The notes beneath the pieces were generated by a model that worked only from the letters and a program-made list of their open reading frames with translations, was not told the DNA's origin and did not search any database. This document shows, in pieces, positions 14,501-28,928 of a stretch of DNA of 64,000 nt. The stretch lies in assembly GCA_013396915.1 (NCBI GenBank), contig VWZL01000728.1:744001-808000 (forward strand), written 5' to 3'. The translations under genes and the position numbers were made by a program. Origin of the DNA: Stercorarius parasiticus. Lineage: Eukaryota; Chordata; Aves; Charadriiformes; Stercorariidae. How positions within the stretch are numbered: position 1 is the first letter of the stretch; every line of letters begins with the position of its first letter.

Positions 14501-17500
14501 AGAGGGGCAGGTGGCATGTGCCCAAGCTATGCCTTTAAAGCCTTGTTTACCTTTCACTGGGAGGTAACTGCCTTAAGGAACGTTGGCCTCTGTATCTAGG
14601 GATCAGTCCCAATTCATATATCATCCCACGCAATAGGAGAATTAGGGGGTTTAGGTTTTGGGGGGTTTTGGGTTCTTTTTATCATGTTCAACTGCAAAAG
14701 GAGTTGAGAAGAGCTCCCTATTTCCTAGACTGCCTCAAAAACTTCTCGTGCGTATAACCCAATATCCAGCTACTTTCTCAGCCCATCTGTGAATGAGGCA
14801 ATATGGACATCAAGCAGCCTGGAAGGTTTCCTATATCTCAAATCCCACCATCCATACCTCCACACAAACCCTTCCCACTAACTTATCTCACTTAGGATTA
14901 GGGAATGGCTTTCTCAGATGTGCAGCCATTTTCCAGTTGAGGAGCTCGAAACACCTCTCCATTGCTAATTAACAGAGTCTCCCATCTTGAGAATTTGGAG
15001 TGTATTTTTACCTCTTTTTAGAAGTGATAAAACTGAAGCAATTTCTTGAAACTTGCAGTGATAAACTGCTGAAATAAGCCAAGCTACTAAGTCTCTTCCT
15101 TGCCCTCCAGTCACAATAGCTTTGGTGGGAAGCAGGAGCACAAGAGGCTCTCTCTCACCCAAAGATGTGAGTCCCTGAAGGGAGACACTGAAACAGTCGA
15201 ACCTGCCACTGTGCTGAAGGCTGCAAAGGGCAGACCTACATGCAGGTTACTGTGACTTACAGAAACACAGGACAGCAGGGGCTGCTCCTCCTCGGCAGCG
15301 TTAACAAGCCAGCTAAAAGCAGGCACGGTCAGCATGGCTAACGAGGAGAAGGGCAGCTGATGGAAATAAGTGGCATTGGCAGATTGGCTCAGCTTAATTC
15401 AGGTCCCAGTGCCAGGCAAGACTTAAAATCATAAACTGCCAGTGAAGGTTACCATGGGAGGGAGAAAAAAAAATAGTTGGCCTTGACAATTTTTCCCCCA
15501 AAGGAAAAGAGGATCTAGAAATGCAGAGAGAACTGGCAATTATTCCCCAAGAATTAGTTACCCTGTTTTATCTTTCTGGTTAGGTTTTTTCCCTATTTTC
15601 CCTTTAATTAAAATACTGTTTATTGCATTGTATCTGTGAGTGCAGAGATTATCTCACTGAACATCAGAAAGTTTAATATATCTTTCCCAGGAGTGCTGGT
15701 GGGTGCTTGTGTCAGTGTATTTGTAATAGTTCCCCTGCATCCAACCCTGTCCTCGCTGCTGCCTATTACACCCAGGCAGAAGGTACAGTGCCCAAGGCTG
15801 CTACATGTTTTTATAATTTAAAAATGCAAGCCTAGATTATTATTCTGCTACTATAGTTCTGCCAAGATGTAGAAAAAATGTGAAAAACTTCATCTATTAC
15901 AAAAGACAGGAACAGATTTATTAACTAGGCACTGAAATCAGCAGCATTTTGCAAATATTTAAGGAGACTAGACACTGAGGCAGATGTTTTCCGAGACCCT
16001 ACCATTCCTAATGACCCAACAGACAAAACCATGGGGCAAGACGTCTCGGAGGACAGACACCAGAGTAGTGAACAGGACTTCCATCTCCCAGCACCATGAG
16101 CTTATTAGTAGCCTTGACTCATTTATGGATGAATGAGACTCTTAGCATGCCCCTACCACCTGTTCCCAGAGACCGAGCATATTTCAGGCTCCCGTGTCTG
16201 AATTGGTATTATACAGGCTCTTGAGTCCCATTACTGCTAAAAGAAAAAAAAAAAAAAGCAAAAGGAATCAACAAGTTCAGGAGTCTAATCTTAAATACCC
16301 CTTCCCTCCCCCCCTCCCTTATTTCTTTTTTTTTTTTTTCTTTTTAAATACAAAGCATGGAGGAAAACAGAAGAGGAAAGACAAATGCCCCCTCTAGAAG
16401 AATCATGGACTTTTCAAGTGGCCAGGGACACTGAAGGCATGGATTCTTCTCCCTGAATTGAACTGAGCAATGGGAATACTCTGTGCCTCCGTTAATGTAT
16501 CAAATAAGTGACTGAGCCACCAGACTGACCTGCGAGGCACTAAACAAGCCTCCCTTTCCTTCTTCCCACTACTGAGGAAAACTTTCATCAGAAACTTTCT
16601 GCTCAAGAGGAAATAACTGCAGGGACCCATTTTCCAGCAGGTGTAAGTGCCTCAGCCATTTCACTGAGAGCATGAAGGCCCATTTTGGCTACAGAGCCAA
16701 CCAGGAGAAAAGTTCAGCCTCCCATTCCTAAGTACACAGAGCTGTACCATTTCACACCAGGTGAGGCTATAGCTCTGAGGCTGCTGATGTTTTATAACAC
16801 CAACTAATATCGTTTCAAGCCTTAAAAACTCTAATTGAAGCAACATGGTTCTTTTGTGCTGTGCTTGGCTGGGAGAGGAGTCCCTTTGGTGCCGACCCCC
16901 AGCGAGATGTGCCAGCAGGGCCAGCACAGCCCCCTGGGTCTCTCTTGTGTCTGCTGGGACAATGGCTTGCAATAGGCCTGTTTTGCTGACACTACTGGTC
17001 TGACTTACAGTGAAACCTCGATACCATCAACTGCCAATTTCAAAATGCTGAATTTATACATTAAAACAAGAACAAACAGCAAACCCCCAAGCAAACAAGA
17101 CGTGAAGGAAGAGAGTTGTCTGTGAACTGGGGAGGCTTCTTTCAAATGAAGCATCCACATCCTTGACACATCCAATATTCAAATAGCTGGGTGAGCAAGT
17201 TTAAACTTAGTTTGAAAACAAACTCTATCAGCAGTTTGTTTGCTTACTTGCTTGCTTGATTTTTTAACTTGCTTTTGGCCACTTCTCCCAGCATCCCTGT
17301 AACAGCACACACAGCAGCAAAGGCACTGAAGAAGCGTCTCTACCTTGCCCCCCCACCTGCCGTCCTGTTTTGCTTTTTCCACATATTCAACAAACAGCTG
17401 TCACCCTTGAGCTTTTATTGCCTGGTTATTTATTCAGCTGCCATCACTAAATAGCAGTGGGAGGCCAATGAGTGATTTTAGAAGATCCACAGCCTCAGAG

Positions 17501-18459
17501 AAGCCACTCTGATAGACAGGAGTTTGTTCACACAGCATCTGGCCTATGCAGCACTCGACTAAAAGAGAGAAAAGTTTGCAACTAATAAAACTGAGGTCTT
17601 TTCCTCCCAGAAATCCTCTACAACCTCAGTCCCGTGCTGCTTTCCACTCTGTCCCTGTAGTGCAAAAGGGACACATGTCCCATTGCTGTGTAGCTGGAGT
17701 AAAGCTGGCTCCACCCCAGGAGCAGATGCACCACCATGCTGTAGTTCCTGTGAGAAATACCTAAAAAACTTTGGAGTGAGTGGTGGAAAAGGTTAACTGA
17801 CTTCTAATACTTACTGCCATCTTCGCTGGAGGTTAGTTACATCGGAATCCATTCTACTGCAAATGTGGCTAAATCCATTTCAGTGAGGGTTAAGAATTAG
17901 GTTTTTTCTATTTTGTACATCAGATCCAGGCACCTTTCCAAGGTCTGCAATGTTTTGGTATGGAGCACCTATCCATACATCATAAGCAAAACTGAGAAAC
18001 CCTTTCAATACGAGACAAAGGGTACCTGAGGCACAGGGACATTCTGGGCAGAGGAGAAGTCTGACTGTAGGTGATTTCTTCAAATTCCAGGTACAACCCA
18101 GCTGTCCTGAACACCTCTGGAAATGCACAGAGGCTGTACTGCACAGTGCTGGTAGCCCTGCTCTTTATGATTCATGTAAAATACACCTGAAATGGCTAAA
18201 TAGGGAACAGAAAAGACAGCTCCTTAGCCCAATAAAATTGTGGTTCTACACGGCCTCTCCACAGACACAAGTCCTGCAGCCTCTGAATTTCCCCCCAGGG
18301 GCTAAGGACAAAAATATGCCTCACATCAAACTCCATGACCCCCATCTTTCATATCAGTTAAAATGTAAATGGAGAGAGAAAACGAGTAAAGTGAAATTCC
18401 ATTCCCATTCCATTCTTGACTAAAAGCCCATTTTTTCAGCGTTGACTGCAGACACTCAC
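11589..18459 (-). other. SORCS3: SORCS3 intron (6,871 bp, complete)
   Basis: This intron lies between the exons at 18460 and 11588. Its donor is gtgagt after the phase-1 break and its acceptor is attacag. It contains an A-rich then C/T-rich low-complexity block at 16240-16346 with a T14 run, and several short open frames without recognisable motifs. A short AT-rich patch around 17390-17480 has a conserved-element texture, but this is weak. I see no RNA gene or mobile element. Confidence 0.88.
16240..16346 (+). repeat. Low-complexity A-rich then C/T-rich block
   Basis: An A-run near 16240-16256 is followed by a C/T-rich stretch from about 16298, including a T14 run at 16326-16339. It is simple sequence inside a SORCS3 intron. 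Confidence 0.85.
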
Positions 18460-18524
18460 ATCCATCAGCTGTCTGGGCTTCCATGTGCACAAGGTCAGGT
18501 TCTTTATCCAAACCGGTCACCGAC
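18460..18524 (-). CDS. SORCS3: SORCS3 internal exon (65 nt), VPS10 propeller
   Basis: This is the second exon in transcript order. On the minus strand the acceptor is a clean pyrimidine tract ending ctgccccag, and the donor is gtgagt. The first base, G, completes the Trp codon begun in the exon at 36050. The reading is then SVTGLDKEPDLVHMEAQTAD followed by G, with a single T left over. That T joins AC of the next exon to make TAC (Tyr). The GLDKE and VHMEA stretches fit SORCS3 better than SORCS1, which I recall as having GSNKE and VHLEA here. The exon is too short to stand out as an open frame, but both phases match its neighbours exactly, which chance would rarely produce. In the protein it continues the propeller directly after the Asp-box exon. 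No frameshift or stop is seen. Confidence 0.92.
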
Positions 18525-21500
18525 CTGGGGCAGGGGAGAGACAGAGAGAAAGAAGGCAGCTGGTTAGATGAAAGACTGCAATCAGGGTGAGAGTGAGGGA
18601 AAACTAAACCAGTTCAAGTCTGCCTTATGACACCTGGCATGAAGGTCCCTACCTTCTACCAACTTGTCTCCTTTGTGTCTCTACACCACCCACTCCCAGG
18701 GGCCATATACTAACCTTTAAGATAGATACCTTCCCAGGCGCTGGTGAGTGAACCTGCCTATCTCTTGTCTATAAAACCAAAGCTACAATGATCATTCTTA
18801 TGCTGGCAAAGCAAGCGGGTTCCGAGATCCAGTAAAGCCAGAGCTCTGTTTTAATGCTGAAGGAAAGACGAGGGCACCGCAGACTCATGCTCGTAGACAG
18901 CAAATTAAAAAGGGGTTTTACTTGGGTGAATAGTGACATGAGACACTGAGTTTCCTGATCTGCTCCTGGTTTGCTGGGCAATCTTTGAAGTTCTGACTTT
19001 TAGAAAAATAAAAAAATAATAATTAAAAAAAAAAAATTGAGAAAATGTTTGTTATTCACCCCATGATCCTTGACAATCATGAAACGATGTGTGGTGAGTT
19101 TCTGTAACCTCGTTGGTTAAAACCCAAGAACCTCAAGTCAAATCTTCCTGTGCATTGTTATTGTACTCCCTAAAAATGTTTTGCAAAGCACATTACAAAG
19201 ATAGTTTTCCTCCTGGCAGAGGCAAAGTCAAGCCCAGAACAAAAATGTTATTATTAGTGTCCTGGTTGATAAGAATCACTGGGAGATGAACATTTAGTCC
19301 TAGCAATGGCTGGCAGGGGAAAAAAAAAAATCCATAGATGTCCACGTGATTTATGGAGCTGCTTCTCCTGAGTTAACCAAGGGGTTAGATTAAAAAGGGA
19401 CAACGACAAAAATCAGTTTCTAATTTGGTGGAAGCTGAATTTGATACAGTAGATTGTAAATAATAGATTCCCTCTGAGCCAGCCAATGTTCACAATTCCC
19501 TAATGTTCTGGAAGACTTTTATCACAATCTTTTGCTGCTTTCATCCTTGGGGCATCAACAGCTAAAACATTTAAAAAAAAAAAAAGAGGAAAAAGAACAA
19601 AGAAAATACAGATGCTCTGATAAATTTTTGTGGATCTCACAAAAAACATAGCGATTGAAGCCATGACAGATATACGAATGTGCCGGAGTTCAGCTAAGAT
19701 CAGCCAGTGCTGCAAATGCCAAAACAACTACATTATGACCCACGGTGTAGGTAACTGAAACTGGCACTGCTTGTTAACTAGAGCACCACATCAATAGCGA
19801 GTCCATTCACACCACACTGAATTGTGGCCAAAAAAACCCAACACAACAAAAAAAAAGCTGCACAGGCAGAGCTTTCATCATTCTATTGCCAGTGAGAAAT
19901 AGTCTGGTCCTTAATCGCTACCATCCGTTTCAGCGTGATCCCACAAGGAAGAAAGTGCTGTTTGTTACCGGTAAGGATGCCAGAACGGGCCTGAGTCCCT
20001 GCAACCATGTAATTATTGGGGTCAAATCTTCCAAATATCTGGACATAGTTAAAAGTCACAGTAGGACAAATAGAAATTCCTTAAAATGTCAGTGAAAAAC
20101 ACTATGGTGTGCAGCAATATTATTTCCCAATATATATAGAAAGGGCACACATCTTTCTAGTCCATAGATGAAGTTTTCTGCCTTTTTCCCACAGGTAGCT
20201 ATAAATGCTTTAATTCCAGCTGTTCAGCAATCATGACCCTTGCCTATGACATGCCAATCGGGACAGAGGTACATGCTTACCAACACATCTATCCATCACA
20301 ACTTCATCAAATAGAGGGTAATTTCAGCACTTTTAGGTACAGATCGGGAACACATTAGGAACCTGCCCTGCAGCCCTTCCTAAGAGGCTTAAATCCAGTC
20401 TTCACCCTGGAGGCTGCACTCTCCAGGCTTCCTTCTGGAAGTGAGACACCAGCCTTCTACCCAGAGCCATTGGCTGTGTCCTGACACCACAATGCCAGGC
20501 TGCCTCACCTGCTCCCCAAGACACCTCCTGGGTCCCTCCCCTCCAGATGGAGGGGGCACTTTGCTTCTGCCCCCACCAATAGGGAAACCTACTCCTGGCC
20601 CAGGTAATTAGAAACATCAGTAGAAGGCCTGCCACAACAATATCCATTTTAAAAAGGGCTGTAATTCAAAAAACCTAAGCATTTCCAAACAAAATACCAA
20701 ATACTCATTACCATTGTGTGTTTGCATACACAACCTCTGTGGATCAACTCCACTTACAATGCCTATTACGCGAGCACCAGGGGACAATAAGAGTCTCCTG
20801 AAACATGTCATTCTAGCTTGAAGTTCCTTCCCAGTGCCATCTACTTCTTTCCTTAATTAGTTCTGACAAGCCTGATGGTTCTTTTCAGAACGATGAGGAT
20901 GAAAAAAGGACCAGCATACAGCATTCCTCTAGTACTCCTCTGCTTGCTAAATACCATACTTCAAGTAGAAAAGCTCACAAAGCAATCTCCTGCAACCCAA
21001 AAGCAAGACAAGCTCCTGTTATCTGCAGGCAGATAACAAGCCTGTAAAGTAATGCATCGGTCATCCTTCCTTCTCCCAAACCAAGTCTCTCTCTTATATC
21101 AAAGACTCTGATTGCAAAACAAATCCCCAATCAATGCTGCTTCTTCATGCCTTGCCTCATGTCTGTTCCCACTGGCAAAGAACACAGCTTTGCTTTGCAG
21201 TGCTCTGACTCCTGAATGCGGGTATTTTCAGTAAATGGTCTCTCATCATTTGTCTGGAGAAGCTTTACATGAAGAATGCAAAAAAGTCAGGCAGTGGAAA
21301 GAGCAAGATGTGAATGGAGGTCATGGAGCACAGCTGCAAAAATGCACACACAGATTGTAAAGCTGTTCCTTTGTCCCATGCAGTAATTTCTCTGGTCTAG
21401 AGAACTCACTACTACAACCTCTCAGGTCTGGTGATACAGGGGCAGCAATAAAAGCAGACGCCTTCACAGCCTTATATTTTCTCATACATTATCTCTCTGA

Positions 21501-24500
21501 AGAACATTTGGAGGATGCACTGTGCAAAACTATTTGAGCAACTAAAGTACAATGAGGACAGATGTCAGCATCCCCTGACTTGCGTGTACTCTACAACCAA
21601 GTGGAGACCACAGAGTGGGGTGGCTGGGAAGGGATTTCATGGTGCTCTGGCTGACAAACAGCTCTGTTTCAGAGGCTTACAAATAAAAGAGTATTTAAAA
21701 ACACTCAGAAGCCTAAGATCACCTTGAAAACAGATTTCCTGCCACATGGTCACACCTCAGGCTCCATGCACAGCTCAGCTCTGTGTTTTGAATGTGCACA
21801 AACTCCAGACAGCAGAAACTAAACCAAGGTCCCCAAAATGCACCCATGTGTGCTGCTGCCTTGGGTGGCCATGGGGAGGAAAAAAGGGCACTCTCGCTGT
21901 GAGAAACCGTGCTAACTCAACATTCTCCACCACCCCATTTCATTTATCACCACTCGGATGAGAAAATGCTGAGAGGATGCAGGCAGAAGTGACAGGAAAG
22001 GTCATTTTTTTCATGCTGACACATTCCCCAACTGCTGCAAAGGCAGTTTTTGAAATGTGGAGCCTGCAGCCAGTATTGCAGCTGGCACAGTATCATTGGC
22101 CAATTAAGAATTCAAACTCTCTCTGAATCCCATTAGGAAGGAAGCAATGGTTACTTTTTCTCTCTGTTCTGCTGCTTTTCTTTTTTGTTCTCACGGTAGC
22201 TCTTGGTTTTCACAATTTCTTTCCTCCCTTCATTTCAGAAGAGGATTGTGTGTTCTTGACTGCTGAAGGATGGATAGGATCCTGGCAAGATACTTATCTC
22301 TATCTTGAGGGAAGAGCAATATGCATGGATGCACATTTATTCGGCCACTCTGCTAATATTTCCTCTCTGACTGGGCAGGAGGGCAAGCAAGAAAGGCAAG
22401 GAAGACACAATATTCTGCGTTGTAAGTAGCTATTCCTGAAATACTTCCATATAAGACTCTGTACATAGTTCAAAAGGAAAAATGCTAGCATATGCAAAGA
22501 AAGGAATAAAGAAACACGCAGACTCTCTGGGTTACCTGCACACCTCAGCTCACTGTTTCTACCAACTCTACTGCCTTTCCATGGAATAAACCATTTTTGC
22601 ATTTTTTTTCTACCGATTTTCCAGACATCTGGCATTTAATGACGAAAGACAGCACTGTTAGCTACTCTAGCATCTTAGATCAAAAATGTTGAGCAATTCA
22701 GACAGCCTGCTATTGATCCTTGCTCCCTAAACCATGAATAGAGACTAAGAGATCCTCTATTCCTCCGTCTCCTGGACCCACTGGCTTGGGAGGTGGGAAC
22801 AGGTATCAAGGGACGTGAGCAACATTTGTGTTAAGGATTTACAGCAAGGTGAAAAATCAGGTCACAGGGATCAGGCCTTCAAGCCTGGTCTGGAATCTGC
22901 TGGATTGAGATTCTTGCCAGTGTGTGTCTGGTTTCTGACCAGTGAAGATGGCACTCACCAGCTCTGGCTTTGAAAACAAAATCAAAACTTTTACAACGGA
23001 TTGAGACTTTCCCAAGATGCCAACTTGGAAACTCATTTTTGCAGGTTGGGATGTCAGACTGAAGGCAATTGTCACTGCTTATGTAAAGAGACAGATGGAG
23101 ACTACTTAGCAGGATGTTGTGCAGTAGATAAGGGCTGGAAATGGGAAGGAACAAGGCACATTTATCGTGCAATAATATGTAAAGGGGGAAAAAGCACATC
23201 CTCTTGCTGCAGGCAAATGCAGTCAAATTAGTGGATGTTGCCAATTAGTCTACTGCAATTTTAATTGTATCCTGCCCCAGAAGTGAATAAACACTTCTGT
23301 GTGGTACCAGGCAAGCAGAGCATGGGACTGACTAATGCAAGCAACAAAAGGGACACGTCTATAGGGGCAGATGGGAGCAGAAACTGGTCCATACAATTCT
23401 TGCTCAACTGATGTGGATCTTTTCACATAGCACCATGGCTAAATTATACATACCTTTCCAACATGGGCAACAGCCAACAGGCTGCCTTCTCCATCTGATA
23501 CAGCATCACGTTTGTCTAGTCAGGTATCCCTAACTGCAGTTACCTTAAGATGGTCAAGGGGATTCTGTGTATTCATCTGTTATTTACTGCAGTCAAGTCT
23601 AAAACTAGCTCCATCAGGCATTAACTCCGCACACATAACAGCCAACGTGCACACAAGCTGCATACACATGCCATAAACTGCCCTAGTTAAGAATAGATAC
23701 CAATGGTAGACTGTCTGGGGAAAGAACGTATTTACTAAACACATAAATACAGTATCATTCTCTGTGGCTGAACCGGAGGAGACACTGCTGGATGGGGTAG
23801 GAAGTGATGAGGTCTCTGAAGAGTTATGGACAAAACCTTCTTGCACAGCATATTTCAAATGAAGCTTGGAAAAAAAGCTGGGCAGGAAGATACTGTAAGA
23901 AAGTGTCTTAGCTAGGTCGCTCGAGCTTTCTACATCTTCCCCAGTGCTAACTTCCATGATGCTACAATTCTGGACATCGGCAGAAGTAATTGTTGTGGGA
24001 CTTAGCTTGCAAGATAAGTCAAAAAAATTGCCAAGTGTTTATTCTCAGCTAATTTCTTTTCAGCAAAGCCAATCCTTTTTAAAAATGTCTCAATGAATTT
24101 TAAGGTGGTGTTCTGCCTGGTATCTCAAAGGAAACAAAACTTGAATTGTTCACAGCATCTGTTTCCATACGTTCATAAGTGCATCTGGCTACCCGCCTCT
24201 CATCCCCACAACCTGCTGAATCTCTAAACCTGCAAATTACCTGTGGAGTCAGTGGATTACAGGTGCCAGAACTACAAAATTGCTACATGCAGTTGTTTCA
24301 TGGATATAGCAGGCCAGGAAGAGGAAAGAGATCCAAATCAATCCTCTCCTCAAGGGAAAAGCTGACATTTAGGCTCAGCCATGTCACCAATCACTAGAGA
24401 ATCCACACAAGACAGCAGGCTCTGCTGCACACAGAAACATTCTTTTTCCTCTTCACAGTACATAAAAGAAGGTGACTCTTTATATCACAGATATTAACAG

Positions 24501-25099
24501 CAATGGGAAAGAAATGCCACTGAACCTGACAATACCTTTAAAGTATATTTATCAACAGAACAAAGCTGCTGTTGATTCGTGTTTTTTCTTTTCCCCGTAT
24601 GCTAATACCAAAAACTAAGAAAGTACAAATAATTGTCTAGGTCTTGTCCAGTTAATAGGTCGTAGTCCTTTAAAGTCCTCTGACATTTCTTCCCCAACCT
24701 ATACTATAAACCTCAATAAACACAACTAAATTTTTGTGAAATAGACTCAAAAAATGCATTTGGGTGGAAGGGTGAAGATCCTTACTCACAGCCCTGTCAA
24801 GGTTCCAAAGGGCCAGCAGCACAAGCAGGGCATGTGCTGGAGGTGGCATCTTAATTTCCCAGTGCTGCCTGAAATGACTTCTCCTGGGGCTGGAGACTCA
24901 TGCTGGGAGCAGATCTGTCAGCCACATCAAGCCAGTGCTGGCAGCGGGTGTGCTCCCAGGTGCAGTCACAATCCTGCTGCTTACTTACGAACTAAGCAAG
25001 CTACTCCCATGTAGCCGCTTCTCCTGACTCATCAGGGTACAGCTGACCCAGGCCATGTAACAGCAGCCCTGGGAGCTTATCCTAATTGAATACGAAGCC

Positions 25100-25116
25100 T
25101 TTTTTTTTTTTTTTTT
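25100..25116 (+). repeat. Poly-T run (T17)
   Basis: This is a homopolymer in a SORCS3 intron. No retrogene or SINE body was recognised beside it, so it is not clearly the tail of an insertion. Confidence 0.9.
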
Positions 25117-26039
25117 GCCAAGTCCTAGCAGCACAAGCATCGGGATACAGTGGAAGTAACGAAGAATCAGCTCATCAAGTTAAGACGTTACTGTCTTGAA
25201 GACATCTCAAAGCTTCAGTGCATGATATACCCTCAGCTCTCTGTCCTACATGCATCCAGCACAGACAGTGATGCTTTGAGGAAGGTATTTCTAGGGAAGG
25301 GATTTACGCAGGCATTAAAGGTCTGCTAACTTTATGGTGGACAAGTTTGAAAAATATTCCAACAGACTGGCTTGATTCTATTTTGCCTTCTGAAGGAAGG
25401 GACACTTTATGCAGGACACCCTTTAATTTTTATTATTAATATTCTAAATTTCAAGTCCTTTGAGGAAACAAGAATAAAAGAATATTTTTGGGAACACTGA
25501 AAAATGACACATTTTTAGCTTTGTCTCCTTTCTCATCCTTTTCTTCCCCCCCCACCCCTGTTGTTTTGGAATAAGACAGGAAAAAACAGAATAATAGGAG
25601 AAGTGGAAACCTGAAATGCAGAAATTACTGTGTACAAAAGTCATTTTGGAGATCAAACTCTAAGCCAAATGGGGGGAGGGGGAGGGGAATGTTTAGAAGA
25701 CTCATAATATTCCTCTGAGTGTGTCTCTTAGCAAAAGTATCTTAAACGTGACCCGTTCAAGCAATGTTTTACACCAAAATAAGGATTCTCAGTTCACGGT
25801 GTGTTTAATTGCCCTCATTTGTATTAACATTTTCTGACTGCAAATATGACATGCCTGAAATGCTAAGGCTCGGTGATTCAGTTATTACCAAAGTCCTAAG
25901 CAGAATACAGTGCCTCTGAAAAGGTTCAGAGTGAGAACATCATTTAATAAATGAATGCAGTAGCAGATAAATAAAAATAAAATTTAAATTGTCCAAAGAG
26001 AGGATGCTAGTATGAAACTTGGCACAGGCAAAATGTATA

Positions 26040-26210
26040 GGATATGTTGATGAGTCCCATATGCCTATGGGCATTGTACACTGTATTAATTAAGGAAGAA
26101 TGAGCCTCCACATTCCCTGTTGCAGGATATTGTGAAGAATCACCCTGGGATAACATCTAATATTCTGGAAATGAATTTGTGGTTCCGTTTATGCATTTTG
26201 GAGAAAGGCA
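26040..26210 (+). repeat. Paired intronic element, copy A (possible conserved element)
   Basis: This block aligns by eye with 28929-29110 in the same orientation. Shared landmarks in order are a tccc..a..cct segment, gcatt...tgtattaatta (19/22 identical), agaat.ac.ctggga, and a ctg-aaat-aatttgtg segment ending near a tgcat box. Many differences are transitions. It also has a short inverted repeat (tgtcac/gtgaca, 26230-26248) just beyond its right end. It could be an ancient transposon-derived conserved element or a local duplication; I cannot name a family. Confidence 0.6.
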
Positions 26211-28928
26211 ATATGAAAAACTAGATTTCTGTCACACCTTTTGTGACAGTTGTTTCTTTGCATTTCAGATGTTAACCTGAAGAGAACAAATGGCGTATTT
26301 CATTCTTTGATTTTTAACCATCGGCCAGGAAAGGAAGAGAGAGAGAGGAAAGTAGAAGGGGAAGGAGGAGAAAGACAGAAGAGAATAAACTACTCTGCTC
26401 TGGACAAGCAAGCATAAATGCATCAGCGCGTCTCCCCCAAAAAAATCACACTCAATTAGCTGCTGAGAGTAAGATGCTCATTTGTTGCAACATCCACAAG
26501 AGGAAAAGACAAAGAAGCAGGAAACAAAAAGGATTCTGTCAGCAGACAGATAGGCAAAGACAGGCTCTGTCTGTAGAAACAGCATGTCTGCGTCACTATG
26601 GTGGGTAAAAGCAACGGTGACAGGAGGTCTGCAGATCACCATGTGTCTCGTGACAAGACAGGTTTGCATTCAAAACAGAAGCATCCTCACAGAGAGAATG
26701 GAGAGGGGGTGAATAAAATGGCCACAGCCACATGCAGGTGTCTCCATCAGCAGAAGAGTGACACTGTAGCAGGAGAGACCAGAGAAACCACGGAGCTTTT
26801 GTGGGTTCCTTTGCTTCAAGTTAGACGGATGCACAAACAAGGAGACAAGGCTGCCCAGGGAGCTGAACACTAGACACGCTCCCAGCTCTTCACAACGGCA
26901 GAGTCCCATAGTGTCCCCATCCCCAAAGCATCACCCTTTTCAAGTAAGAATGTTCAGGGCAGAATGCTGCAATGGGAATTTGTGCTACCCACATGTCAAG
27001 AAGCAAAGATGTATGGCCAAGCTGTAGGTAAATCAAGAGCTTCTTTGTTGAGTTCTTAATCTGTTGTCATAGATGAGCAATAAAAGGAAAGAAAAGTACA
27101 AGGCCAAATGAAAAGTAATACTCTGCTGTTTTCTAGCCTCAAGGCAAAAGCCAAAGCGTCAACGCACTGTTCAAATCTAATGATTTGTAGAAAGGAAAAA
27201 AAGAATTCTGGAGAAACTACAGCAGATCCAGAAATGGCTTTAGGGAGTCACTATTACAGATTGCCCCTAAAATCAATATTATAATGGAACATGTCTCCTT
27301 CCCTCAAAGATTTTCAATCAAAACCTGAAAACCAAAAATATTGTGAGCAAAACCTAACAATCTCTCTGTACCCTTTGGCCAAAAACCGGGCAGGATTTTT
27401 GGTTTGCTTTTCTTTATTTTTTCCAATAAAAAGTAGGATTTTCTCCTACAGCAGAAAACCCAGATCTACTGAAATCAGATCTGAAGTCTACAGTATTATT
27501 TATTACTTCCTTAGTCCTTGCTGGCAGTCACAGGTCAGTATATTTCTCTCAAACTCATCTGCAGAACTTCTGATATTTCACTAAACATGGAAATGTGTCT
27601 ACATCCCACTTTTATTGCCTTCTGCCCAATGGAGGACAATTATCTGAGAGATAATTACAGAGCTATGATAACCACTGCTATCTCCTGTTCCAATTAGTTC
27701 ACTACAAATATGCAAGTAAAACAGCCTCACTCACTGGCTTCTCATCCTTGTTCTGTATATGGTCAGCAAGAGACAAGTTACTGAATCAACATTATTTAAA
27801 AGAACCTGTAGTGAAGCTAATAAGATACTCCTTCCCGCTCTTACGTTCTGATGTAGCTTTGTGCTCACTATGCTTAACAATAGCAGAATTAAACTCATCT
27901 CAATTCTACAGAGGAGGCTCAGAGGAATGCCGAGGAATGAAAGGATGGGAGTTTCAATTTCTTCTCTTGCCGAGAATGAATTCTGCGTCATATAACTGCT
28001 GATGAATTGTCATTTTAAGAGAGTTTGTTAATTTCCAACAGGCAGAAGGCATAAAGAGGGACCTCCTTATCTTTAATGGATGTTATTGAGCGACACAAAT
28101 GGCTCACGTTTAAATGAATGCAGAAACATCTTGTCTGTTTTGCCATGATAAGACTGTTCTTTCTGCACAGCATGGGTTCAGCTCCTTCTGTTAAATAAAA
28201 CAACTGGTTTTGTTCAACTTAATGGCAGGCAAACTTCCAAAGATTCAGAGGCTGAAGGCAGTTCAGAGAAATGAACTGCAATTTACCTGATTCTTCTTGA
28301 GAAAATCTTCATGAAGAACTTTGAGGTATGACTGAAAATCTAGTTTCAAGCAAAAATGGTCCCTGCTAGTATTGATGTACTTACTGAGGATAAATTCTCC
28401 ACTAGATTGCAGCTTTCTCCAATGCAAGAATGCTTCCAGCCTCAGCTGCTGTAAAAAAACAACAGCTGTAAGAACCCCCATAAAGGTACATCTCTTGAAA
28501 TCCAAGTGGGCCATCCGGGATGAGGTCTGGGGCAGAGGGGAGGCTGGGTCCAGGAAAGATGCTCGCTCCCTGAAGCCAGCACATGTTTTTCCACTGAATG
28601 AAATGGCTGGAAAATTATGCCCATAATCACAGTATGCGAAAAGGTCATTCCTAAACTTCTCAAAACAGTGGTGACTTTTAAAACAACTCCCATATGTTTC
28701 TCTTACAGTCATCTGAAAGCAAGAAAGGTTCTCTTCCACATTGAAAATTTGTCCATTTGCCCAGAAACAGAGAGATTAGCATGGTGTAGAACAAAGGCCA
28801 AAGCCTAAGCCAAATCCCACATACAAAAAAGTGGGAGAATATTCCTTGCTAGCCAGAGAGCGCAAAATACGATACTACTGTCAGCCTGGCAGCCTAGCTT
28901 TTGATTAGCTTTGCCAAGTTATGACAGC

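Noticed and set aside
28263..28739. 158-codon open frame on the minus strand
   Set aside because: No recognisable domain or composition bias, no splice or promoter context, and overlapped by several other frames on both strands. It is consistent with chance in intron.
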